This document shows, piece after piece, positions 54,879 to 64,000 of a DNA stretch of 64,000 nt. Each line of letters starts with the position of its first letter. Position 1 is the first letter of the stretch. This DNA is from CAZNXJ01 sp964577115 (GTDB lineage Bacteria > Planctomycetota > Planctomycetia > Pirellulales > Pirellulaceae). The notes under the pieces were generated by a model. It did not search any database, was not told the origin of the DNA, and saw only the letters and a list, made by a program, of their open reading frames with translations. The translations under genes were made by a program, and so were the position numbers. The stretch is taken from assembly GCA_964577115.1 (NCBI GenBank), contig CAZNXJ010000023.1:13198-77197 (forward strand), written 5' to 3'.

Positions 54879-55925
54879 TTACTGCACTGCGAACCGGGCC
54901 ACGACCGGATAGTGGTCGCTCACGTCGCGTTCTTCTTCAGCGATGCCCCAGTAGTTGTTGAAGTGATTCGAGTCTGGGCCGCTGCCGCGTACGACGAGCT
55001 GACGCGGTACGCGAATCGATTCGAATACCCAGTCCCGTTCGCCGTCGGCATCGTCGATCATCGGTCGGCTCACTAGGATCCGGTCAAAGCTCCGACCCGA
55101 TAGATGGGTCGCTTGCTGCCCTGGTGGCAAGCGTTCGTGCAGGTCGAGCAGATCGTCCTTTTCGTCTTCGGTTTCGAGGCCCAGCAGGGCTCCGAGGTCG
55201 GAGGAAGCGTCGGCCGCTCCGCCAGCCACTTCCGTGTTAAAGTCGCCGAGCACAACGACATTGGCGCCCGCGACAATCTCGTCGCGTACCCACGTATGCA
55301 GGAGCCGGCACTGGCGCTTCCGAATCGCCGCATCGTCTGGCCCGGCACGCAGATGGGCGGTGACGACCGTCAGCATTTGTTCGGTGTCCCCGTCGCGGAA
55401 GCGGAATCGCGCGATGAGGTGCTTGGAAACGTTATAGAACCGGTTGCTCGCGAACATCTCGGCCGTCTGCTCGTAGCGGCTATACGACAACAGATCGCCG
55501 CGATAGAGCAGGGCGACGTCTTGTTCGGTATGGCTGTCGAGCCCTTCGATGAACGCAACGTGGTAACGTAAGCGATGTTCGTCGCGTAATTGTTCGGCGA
55601 GCTGTTCGAGGACGCGGCGATTTTCGACTTCCTGGAGCGCAAGGATATCGGGCTGAATCTCCGCGATGACGCGCGCCACCTCATCGACCTTCCATTGCCA
55701 TGCCCGGCGGCTCGGCGCCGATTGACTCTTCGACAGCTCGCTGCGATTGTCTTCTCGCCGATGATCGAAGAACCATTCGAGATTCCACGTGGCGATGGTC
55801 AAGCCGTCCGCGCGAGTGGACGTCTCGGAATTGTTCTCGCTGGCCACGGGGCCGCATCCGGCGGCGAGTCCAGTGAGTACGCTGAGAGCGAGCACTCCGA
55901 CGATGGCTGATGGCCAGCGAATCAT
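54879..55925 (-). CDS. Lipoprotein of the endonuclease/exonuclease/phosphatase family
   Basis: 348 residues. A lipoprotein signal peptide (AIVGVLALSVLTGLAAGC) ends with lipobox LAAGC, so it is membrane-anchored outside the cytoplasm. EEP-fold motifs: TIATWNLEWFF, DILALQEVENR, VVLGDFNTEV, SDHYPVVARF. The family includes nucleases and sugar-phosphatases; its substrate is unknown. ATG 55925 follows AAGGGG 6 nt upstream; an ATG six bases earlier is less well placed. It is divergent from the giant gene to its right. Confidence 0.85.
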   Translation of the reverse strand: MIRWPSAIVGVLALSVLTGLAAGCGPVASENNSETSTRADGLTIATWNLEWFFDHRREDNRSELSKSQSAPSRRAWQWKVDEVARVIAEIQPDILALQEVENRRVLEQLAEQLRDEHRLRYHVAFIEGLDSHTEQDVALLYRGDLLSYSRYEQTAEMFASNRFYNVSKHLIARFRFRDGDTEQMLTVVTAHLRAGPDDAAIRKRQCRLLHTWVRDEIVAGANVVVLGDFNTEVAGGAADASSDLGALLGLETEDEKDDLLDLHERLPPGQQATHLSGRSFDRILVSRPMIDDADGERDWVFESIRVPRQLVVRGSGPDSNHFNNYWGIAEEERDVSDHYPVVARFAVQ

Positions 55926-56327
55926 CCGCATCCCCTTCTGTCGGTGACATCATCCTGCCTGTACTTGTCTTCGCTTGGGCCGCCTCGGACCGCGAAGAAC
56001 GTAGAGGCGTTACATGACCCCTATTAACCTACAGCGATCGACCATCCGATAGAAACGGCCCATCATCCCGCAAAAAACGCGCGAAACCTCTCTTGCGTGC
56101 CATTCGTGATTCCTCTCATCCTGCTCTTCCGCTCGCGGCCGTCTCGCGCTCATACGGGTCCCAAGAGAGTTCGTTTTGCTCGCTTGAAAACCGTGCAAGG
56201 GACCACTTCGTGAACTAGAATGTGCCCGTTTGCTCTCTTGCAAACTTCTTGGCGCGCGTGTGTCGGTGCACTTTGTGCGCTTCTTTTTCGTCCGTTCCGT
56301 AAGCCTCCCTCGAGCACAGGAATCGCA
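55926..56327. other. Divergent intergenic region before the giant surface-protein gene
   Basis: 402 bases, lower in GC than most of the window. Frames crossing it on both strands are short, including a 36-codon in-frame extension of the giant gene from 56220. No convincing promoter box pair was found; a short inverted repeat CTTG/CAAG flanks AAAACCGTG near 56188. Confidence 0.45.
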
Positions 56328-59300
56328 ATGACATTCTTCTGGCACCGCGCTTCTTCAGAGACATCAAACCTGCCTGCAAACAACTCTCTCATTCGTCAGC
56401 TGTGGAAGCAGCGGTTCCAGCGAAACCGAAAACTTGGGATGGAGGCTCTTGAAGAACGGCGTTTACTGGCTGTGGTTACCTGGGATGGTGGCGGTGGCAG
56501 TTCCTTGTGGAGCGATCCGCTGAACTGGGATAACGATATGCTTCCGCAGCCCGGTGACGAGGTCGTGATCGGAAGTAGTGCCAACGTTGTACACTCGTCA
56601 GGAAACACCGTCGTTCAAAGCATCCAAAGTGACGGAACTTTCACGCTCGAGGGCGGCAGCCTTACGGTCGGCGACGAACTTAGTGTAACCGGCACGTTCG
56701 ATTGGACTGGTGGGGCGCTGGCGGGCAACGGTGCGACGGTGCTCGAAAGTGGCGCGGTGATGAACCTGCGCGGCGGCATGCTGACGGTTGGCAGCCATTA
56801 CACGATTCGCGGTGCAGGCTCGGTCAATTGGAGCGAAGGGGCGCTTGCCGGGTCGGATGAACATACATTGACGGTTGATGTGGCTGCTTTCCACATTACG
56901 GGCGGCAATGATAAGCACTTGAACTATGTCGGGCTGAGTAATGCCGGTCGCGCTGTCTGGTCGGACGGGGGCGGGATTATCGTTGCGAGCGGCGGTGCGG
57001 GCTTTCAGACGCTCATTCATAACCAAGCCGGCGCTGAATTCGTTGTCGAAGACGCCGCGCGCATGTTCTTGGTCGTCAACAACAGCCACAATGGTCTATT
57101 TCGCAATGAAGGAACGCTCGAGCTGCACGCTGATCTGGACGTTGGGTTCAATGCGACCTGGGAAGCACGTTCTACAATCATCGGCCCGGGTTCGCTGACC
57201 GCCACGAGGGGAACGGTCGGCGTTACGGGGCCCGGTGTCACAGTCGAAAACGTTCGACTGGTCAATGCTGTCCTGGATGCTGCCGAAGATTTTTCGGTCA
57301 CCGGCACGTTCGATTGGACTGGTGGGGCGCTGGCGGGCAACGGTGCGACGGTGCNNNNNNNNNNNNNNNNNNNNNNNNNNNNNNNNNNNNNNNNNNNNNN
57401 NNNNNNNNNNNNNNNNNNNNNNNNNNNNNNNNNNNNNNNNNNNNNNNNNNNNNNGCTGCTTTCCACATTACGGGCGGCAATGATAAGCACTTGAACTATG
57501 TCGGGCTGACTAATGCCGGTCGTGCTGTCTGGTCGGACGGGGGGCGACTCATTCTGGCGAGCAGTGGAACGGAGCAGGCGACGCTGATTCACAATCAGGC
57601 CGGTGCCGAGTTCGTCATCGAAGATGGTGCGAACGTGACACTGGTGACTGACAACAGCCACAATGGCCTGCTTCGAAATTCTGGAACGCTGCGCATTACC
57701 GGTGGTGTGACGGAACTGATCGATTTCGAGAATGCCGGCACTATTGAACTTGTGGCGGGTGAATTGCGCCCGAGCCGCAAGACGGCGATTTCGTTCGGCG
57801 AGACGGGATATCTTTGGAGCCGTCCCGAATCCACTCTGGTTGTTCGCGGCGACTTCCATACTACGACACGCAGCGCGCAGGCATTCAACGCCAGCGGCCG
57901 ATTGCTGATTGATGGGACGGCCGGTAGCGATGCGCCGCAGCACTTCGAAGTGGCCGGAAACGATTTCGGACCTCTTTCAGCGGGGTTTCATGAGAATTTC
58001 GCGCATGGCACGCTGGAGCTTCGTTCCACCTATCTCGTACTGCGCGACGAAGTGGACAACGCAAACGGTGAGGGTTCCGAGGTCTTCTATGTGGATACGC
58101 TTGTCATTGACGCCGGCTCAACGCTCGATCTCAACGGCTTGCGCGTTTACGCAAGGAACGCTCGCATCGAGGGCACGGTCCTTGGTGGCAGCGTCGAGCT
58201 AGTTGCCTCGGGCGGTCAGCTCGCGCTGGACCTGCCCACTTCCGGGACGATCGCCGCAGCGGGTGACGTGAATGAATGGACGTTTTTCGGACGAATGGGC
58301 CAGGCGGTTACAGTGATAGGCACGTTGGACGGCGACAGGGGGCGCCCCGTTCCACCGGTTTTAGAACGCGTGCGTGTCGAGGTCTTGAGCCCTGATGGCC
58401 GGACGATTGCGGTAGGCGAGTCGCCTAACGCGGGGCAAGAGGTGCGATTGGCAGAAATTGAGCTGCCCACCGAGGGAACGTATCGAGTGCGGGTTTCCGC
58501 CGCGTCTAGTGACGCGGAGTTGACGGGCAACTATGTCATCACCGTGGGCAATGCAACATTGGATGTTCTACCGCTTGTTTTCAATCAACGCGAAATCGGA
58601 CATCTGGAAGGTCTTTTCAGTCGGGATCAATGGACAGTCACTGCGCGTGCCAATCAGGTCGTTCGCTTCGACCTGATTGGGTCTCAAGTTATTGGGCTCC
58701 GATTCAAGCTCACTGGCCCCGATGGTTGGACAGGATTCGTTGACCAAACCAGCGACACCGACTTGATCGTGTTACCAGTCGCCGGTCAGTATGTTCTCGA
58801 AGCCACGGCGAACGGCGTTGACAGCGGTGCGTACACATTCCAGCTCGCTACCCTGGATGCCACGGCGCTGGAATTGGCTGTCCCCTATGAAAGTGCGTTC
58901 CTGGGAAGCGGCGATGTTCGCTTGTTTCAGGTCGAAATATCCGAAGAGAATCTGCTGCAGATTAACGTTGATTGGCTGGCTGACTCGAGCGCCGTCGAGA
59001 TTTATGTCCAGCACGGCTCGCCACCAACTCGTCGGGAGTTTTCTCACGCGAGCCTCGCGTCCGGCCAGAAGCACAGCCTCATTGTTCCCCATGCCCGGCC
59101 GGGCACCTGGTACGTGCTGCTCTATGCGCGCCGCGCAACCGCGGCGGGTGACTTCCGAATTCTTGCGCAAAGTGGTCCGGTGTTCGTGACCAGTGTTTCG
59201 CCCACCACGGGCTCGTCAAGTGAGCGGGCCCCGTTCATCGTGTCCGGCGCTGGCTTCCGGCCCGGTGCGGAAGTTTCCCTGGTCGCTGATGACGGCACAG

Positions 59301-62300
59301 TGTACCCCGCGGAATTCGTCAGCGTTGATTCCTTCGAACGCATTTCCGCGATGGTTGACCTGACGGGGGCAGCCGAAGGTGCGTACGACGTACGCGTAAC
59401 ATTGCCGAACGGAGACTCGAGCGATCTGCCCCAGGGGTTCCAGGTGCTAACGACGGCCGAAGGCAAGTTTGAAACCCGTTTGATTCTTCCAGGCGGGTTT
59501 GGCCGGCACGCCACGGCGACCCTGTACGTCGAGTACGCCAACACCGGAAACGCGGCTCTGCGAGCACCGGTAGTTATCCTGCAATCGGCCGACCCCGACG
59601 GCAGCGATCAACCCATGTTGACGCTTGACGCTTCGCGCTTGACGCGAGGCTTTTGGACGTCAGCCTTGCCCGACGGGTTCAGTACCTCGATCGAATTCTA
59701 TGCCAGTGGCAAAGTGGCCGGCTGGCTGATGCCGGGTGAAACTGTACGCGTACCCGTCTATTACGCCGGACTGTTGGAACCCTGGGATTTCAGTGACACA
59801 ATCGTCGAATTTGAAACGCGAATTCACGACGCAGGCAGCTCGGAACCGATTGACTGGTCGTCGCTTCGCACTTCGCTGCAACCAACGTGGATGACTGCGG
59901 ACGCCTGGGACACGGTGTTTTCGAACCTTGTCGCCCAAATTGGTACGACGTGGGGCGATTATGTCGCGATGTTGGGCGAGAACGCCACATACCTGAGTCG
60001 ACTCGGCCGCCATGTAACCGATGCCGCCGAGCTGTACCATTTCGAACTCCAGAAGGCCCTCGGGCTCAGCCTGCTGCCAACGTTAGCGTCGTCGACGGAT
60101 CTCTCGATTCCCGCCCCCGGTCTTTCCCTCGACTTTGCACGCCGCTTTGGGAGCACGATTCCCGAGCGGCACGAGCTAGGACTTTTCGGTCATGGGTGGC
60201 AGACGCCGTGGCAGGCATCCTTGGAGGAGTTCGAAGACGGCACGGTCGTCGTTCGTGATCTCGCCGGTCAGCTGCGCCGCTTCCAACCTGACATTCGCCG
60301 CGGAGGTACTTACCTTAGCGAACCGGGCGACTCGGCCCTCCTGCGGCAACTCGGTAGTGGCCACTTTGAGCTGTTGGAGGTCAATGGCCAGATTACTCGA
60401 TTCCATGCCGACGGTACCCTAGACGTTGTTGCTGATGCACAGGGTAACCGGATCACAGCAACCTATGCCGAGGGGCGACTCAGCCGGCTTGCGCATTCTA
60501 GCGGAGCGTCCCTCGACATCTTCTACAACGATGCAGGGCGGATCCGCAGCATCAGGGATTCGGCGGGACGTGCTGTCACCTATACATACGATCCGACGGA
60601 CACGTACCTGCTCGCGGCGGCGAACTCGACGGGCACGATTAGCTATACCTACAACACTGCCACGGGCACAGCCAGGCAGCATGCCCTGCTTTCTATTAGG
60701 GATCAGGCCGGCGTAACGCGAGAGTATCAATACGATGATCGTGGGCGGCTTGAAGCGACATTCTTGGCCGAAGGTACTCAACGCATCACCTATGACTACC
60801 TAGGCACCGGACGCATCGCGGTGACCGATGCGGCCGGCGGTACGGTTCATGCGTTTCTGGATAATCGCGGGCGCGTTGCGCGGTTCGAGACTTCAACGGG
60901 AAACTATGTTGCCTTCGAACACAATGATGCTGGCCGCGTTATCCGAAGAACCGATTCGCTCGGCCGGTCGCGCTTATACACTTGGTGTGAATGCGGTCTC
61001 CTGGAGTCGGTCACGGATGAGCTTGGAAATACAGCCACCTTCACGCTCGATCCGCTGACGCCTCGCATTCAGTCGTTTACAGATGCGAATGGACACATCA
61101 CCCGCTACACCTACGACTCTGCAGGCCGTCTCACCAAGACAACGTATCCCGATGGTTCGAGCGAGTCGCTTGAGTATAACTCGCTGGGCCATCCGGCAAC
61201 GTTCACCAATCGCCGCGGGCGGCAGTTCTCTTTGACCTACAATGCTGCTGGGCAGCTAACGAAGGAGATTTCTCCGGACGGCGACGTTGTCACTTACACC
61301 TACGACACACAGCATCGGTTGGTAACGGCCTCAGACTCACGGGGCGACACCGCTTTCACCTATGACAGTGCTGGCCGGTTAGTGCGAATTGACTATCCAG
61401 AAGACCGATGGCTCTCGTATGCTTTTGATGAAGCCGGTAGGCGAACTCGGATCGAAGATCATTCAGGCCACATCGTCCAGTATATTTACGACGCGGCCGG
61501 CCAGCTAAGAGAGCTGCAAGACGGAAGTGGGGCTTTCTTTGTGTTGTACACTTATGACGATGCCGGGCGATTAATCCGCGAAGACAAAGGCAACGGCACG
61601 TCAACCACATATGCCTACGACGCGCTTTCGCGTATCGTCGACATCATTCATGCCGCCCCCGACGGAACCATCAACAGTCGTTTTCTTTATGAATACGACG
61701 AACTGGGGCGCCAGTCCGGCATGAGCACTCTGGATGGGGATTGGGCCTACACGTATGACTCGATTGGCCAGTTAATTCGAGCAACGTTTAGCTCGTTCCG
61801 TCCGGACCTCCAGGATTACGAACGGACGTATGTTTATGATGCCGCGGGTAATCGCGTTAGCACCTCGGCAAACGGTCAATCGGTCAGCTATGTGAGCAAC
61901 TCGCTAAATCAGCACGTGAGCGTGGGTGACGCAACGTTTCAGTATGACCTTGACGGAAATGTGATCCGTCAATCAAGCCCCGCTGGCGTTCGAGAGTACA
62001 CGTACAACGACCGTAATCAGCTTGTGGAGGTTACGACCCCGGAAGGGACGTGGAATTACGAGTATGACGTGCTCGGCAATCGAACGGCGGTTCTTTTCGA
62101 TGGCGAGCGTACGGACTTCCTTTTTGATCCGACTGGACTCGGAAGTGTGGTTGGAGAATACAAGGACGGTGTTCGCGCGGTTTCGTATGTCTATGGTCTG
62201 GGGCTCGAGTCCGTAATCGCCGCGTCCGGAACGGGCTATTACGACTTTAGTGCCATTGGATCAACCTCTGGAGTGAGCGGAGACACGGGCACATATATTA

Positions 62301-64000
62301 ACAAGTACGCTTACAGCCCGTTTGGCGATCCGCTCTATAGCTCGGAAACGATCGACAACGCTTTTGAATTCGTGGGGGAATTCGGTGTGCGGGCCGAGGA
62401 CAACGGGCTCACGTACATGCGATTCCGATACTATGATCCCGCGAATGGCACGTTCATGTCACAAGACCCGCTCCGGCTCCGAGGTGGCGACGACAACTTC
62501 TATCGTTACGTTGGGAATTCGCCCGTCTCGCACATCGACCCTCTAGGGCTCTTCATCAGCGACGATATTTGCTCGCCGGTGATCGGCGCGGAGGTCGTTG
62601 GCGGTATTGGGGGCTGCGGGGGAGGCGGGGGAGGAGGCAGTAAGCTCTCAGATCCGCGCGTTCCTCCCTACACTCCTGCCGATCCCGGCTCTTTGGGGAA
62701 TCGTCCCGGCGAGAATTCGCCTCCCAGTTTTCCATATTTGCCCGAGGGAGGCGGAAACAAGCCCGACTCCCCTCCGGCGCGAGGGCCCCACTGCGAGCCT
62801 GTCATTGGATTGACGGCAACGTTGTCCAACGGAGCGTGTAGAGATGACTCATTTCCAATTTCGCCTCGCTCACCCGCACCGAAGCCCCCCAGCGGAAGCG
62901 GGACGAAGGGCAGTTCGGGAGTCGCAGGATCGCATGATCCCAATGAAAAACTCGGTGCGGCAGGGTACGGTCCGGAGGGGTTTATTGCGGCGGACGCGGT
63001 GATCCCCTACCGGATCAATTTTGAGAATCTCGGACCGGGCAGTGTGCCGACGCCGGATCGGCCAGCTACGGCGCCTGCCCAGCGCGTCGAGGTTGCTGAC
63101 CAGCTGTCGCCATTGCTCGACTGGGCGACGTTGGAGTTTACCGAGTTCGGATTCGGCGACAAGTTGATCGCCATTCCACCCGGGCGTGAGTATTTTTTCA
63201 CGACGGTATCGATGACCTACAACGACCAAGCCTTCGAAGTAGATGTCGAATTGAGCCTCGACAGCGTGACTGGGCAAGTACGAGCCGTGTTTCAATCCAT
63301 CGATCCGCGCACGTCCCTGCCGCCTGACGTATTTACCGGCTTTCTGCCTCCAGAAGATGGCATGGGAGCGGGCAAGGGGCATATTGCATTTACGATCAGG
63401 CCGCTGGCCGGGCTGCCGAGTGGCACAGAAATACGCAACGTTGGGCTGATTACATTCGACGGGCAACAGGTCATTGCCACGAACCAAATTGACCCCGCTG
63501 ACCCTGCTCAAGGAACGGATCCTGCCAAGGAGGCCCTGACCACAATCGATGCCGAAGCTCCCAGCAGTCACGTGCTATCGATGTCGCCGACAACGGTGGG
63601 CGAGATTGAAGTTCAGTGGACGGGGAACGATGGATCTGGTTCCGGCGTCGCAAGCTTCGATGTCTACGTATCAATCGACGGCGGTCCCTACGAACTGTGG
63701 CTCGACAATACGCCGGATACGTCGGCCCTGTATAGCGGTGCTGCGGGCGCGACGTATGCCTTCTACAGCGTTGCCGTCGACCATGTCGGACACGTCGAGC
63801 TACCCCCATTAGAAGCCGATGCGGAGACGCAGGTTGTCGCTTCCGGGGCTGGCAGTATTCTTCTTGTCTCGGACGTATGGCTGGGCGGAACGGCGCTCGT
63901 CGTTACGGGCACGCAGCAGGACGACAACGTGGTGATTGAACCGGCGGCTGTCGAGGGCATGATCAACGTAGTGCTGAATGGCGAAACGACAACAATCGCC
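56328..64000 (+). CDS. Giant planctomycete surface protein with tandem repeats and RHS/YD-repeat core, incomplete at the right edge
   Basis: Starts at ATG 56328 and is still open at 64000; at least 2,500 residues. Residues 41-48 are LEERRLLA, the planctomycete extracellular-protein motif. A 204-residue beta-rich tandem repeat follows, interrupted by 100 N at 57355-57454; after the gap the frame changes from codons starting at multiples of three to codons starting at 57455. Domains by base position: beta-domains to 59170, an IPT/TIG-like domain 59175-59450 (FVTSVSPTTGSSS), a DUF6531-like head about 60080-60440, some 18 YD repeats 60440-62350 (YDSAGRLTK, YDDAGRLIRE), the RHS core ending YRYVGNSPVSHIDPLGL near 62550, a Gly-rich linker, a DPNEKLGAAGYG domain (62937-63510), an Ig/Fn3-like domain (63560-63810) and the start of another repeat (VVTGTQQDDNVVIEP). 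It is probably exported and surface bound. Confidence 0.88.
56688..57560 (+). repeat. 612-bp tandem repeat inside the giant gene
   Basis: Bases 56688-56742 recur exactly at 57300-57354 (offset 612 = 204 codons), and bases from 56883 on recur almost exactly from 57455 on, with a few substitutions. The second copy is broken by the N gap. Confidence 0.9.
57355..57454. other. Assembly gap of 100 N within the tandem repeat
   Basis: Exactly 100 N, a usual placeholder length. The matching piece of the first repeat copy (56743-56882) is 140 bases. A true gap of 140 would put the codon frame before and after the gap in register. Confidence 0.95.

Noticed and set aside
57298..57494. Apparent stop codon at 57494 ending the giant gene
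   Set aside because: It appears only because the 100-N placeholder shifts the frame; the repeat comparison and the long open frame after the gap show that the gene continues.
62550..62950. Toxin domain expected right after the RHS core
   Set aside because: The sequence after DPLGL is a Gly/Pro-rich linker followed by adhesin-like domains; no nuclease or deaminase motif is visible in this window.

Overview
The window comes from a high-GC chromosome of a planctomycete, most likely a Pirellulales-like lineage. The main reasons are a giant surface protein that begins with the LEERRLLA motif typical of planctomycete extracellular proteins, a formylglycine-type sulfatase, a PQQ-propeller protein with a signal peptide, a TPR-redoxin protein, outer-membrane assembly lipoproteins of the LptE and BamD types, and several large proteins without recognisable families. 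No tRNA, rRNA, CRISPR array, IS element or phage gene was seen.

Layout. 1-5 kb (mostly minus): the N-terminal part of an alpha-keto acid decarboxylase, a small membrane protein, a TYW1-like radical SAM enzyme, a small unknown protein, the ilvN-ilvC pair of branched-chain amino acid synthesis, and a pentapeptide-repeat protein. 5.4-9.9 kb (plus): scpA, an RNase Z-like protein overlapping hemW, and an APC-family permease. 9.9-13.9 kb (minus): one 1327-residue protein of unknown function. 14.5-20 kb (plus): a PQQ-propeller protein, then the translation and nucleotide cluster rpsB-tsf-pyrH-frr with a good promoter and a structured leader. 20-27 kb (minus): a sulfatase, a tandem-parvulin peptidyl-prolyl isomerase with promoter and terminator, carA, and a class I aminotransferase. 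27-33 kb (minus): trxB and asnS, followed by a four-gene cassette (membrane protein, coiled-coil protein, SUMF1-fold protein without catalytic cysteines, zinc-ribbon GTPase). This cassette is the best candidate for an undescribed system. 33-39 kb (minus): bamD-like, lptE-like, folP, proA and an isolated fliM. 39-44.6 kb (minus): phoH, pgpH-like 7TM-HD, an 87-residue protein, ybeY and corC-like, the classic phoH-ybeY-corC neighbourhood. 44.8-48.5 kb (minus): a SPOUT methyltransferase, purA, uppS, cdsA. 48.5-56 kb: TPR-redoxin, BaiN-like flavoprotein, a planctomycete secreted protein and a lipoprotein endonuclease/exonuclease/phosphatase.

From 56.3 kb to the right edge runs one enormous plus-strand gene, still open at base 64000. 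It is a surface protein with tandem beta-repeats, an IPT/TIG-like domain, an RHS/YD-repeat shell with a DPLGL core motif, and further adhesin-like domains after the core. A 100-N assembly gap lies inside its tandem repeat and artificially shifts the frame; comparison with the first repeat copy predicts about 140 missing bases.

Most of the window is housekeeping. Accessory interest is concentrated at 27.2-30.1 kb, 9.9-13.9 kb and 56.3-64 kb. Starts were moved from the longest possible reading frame wherever a Shine-Dalgarno-like sequence, signal peptide or family length supported it.
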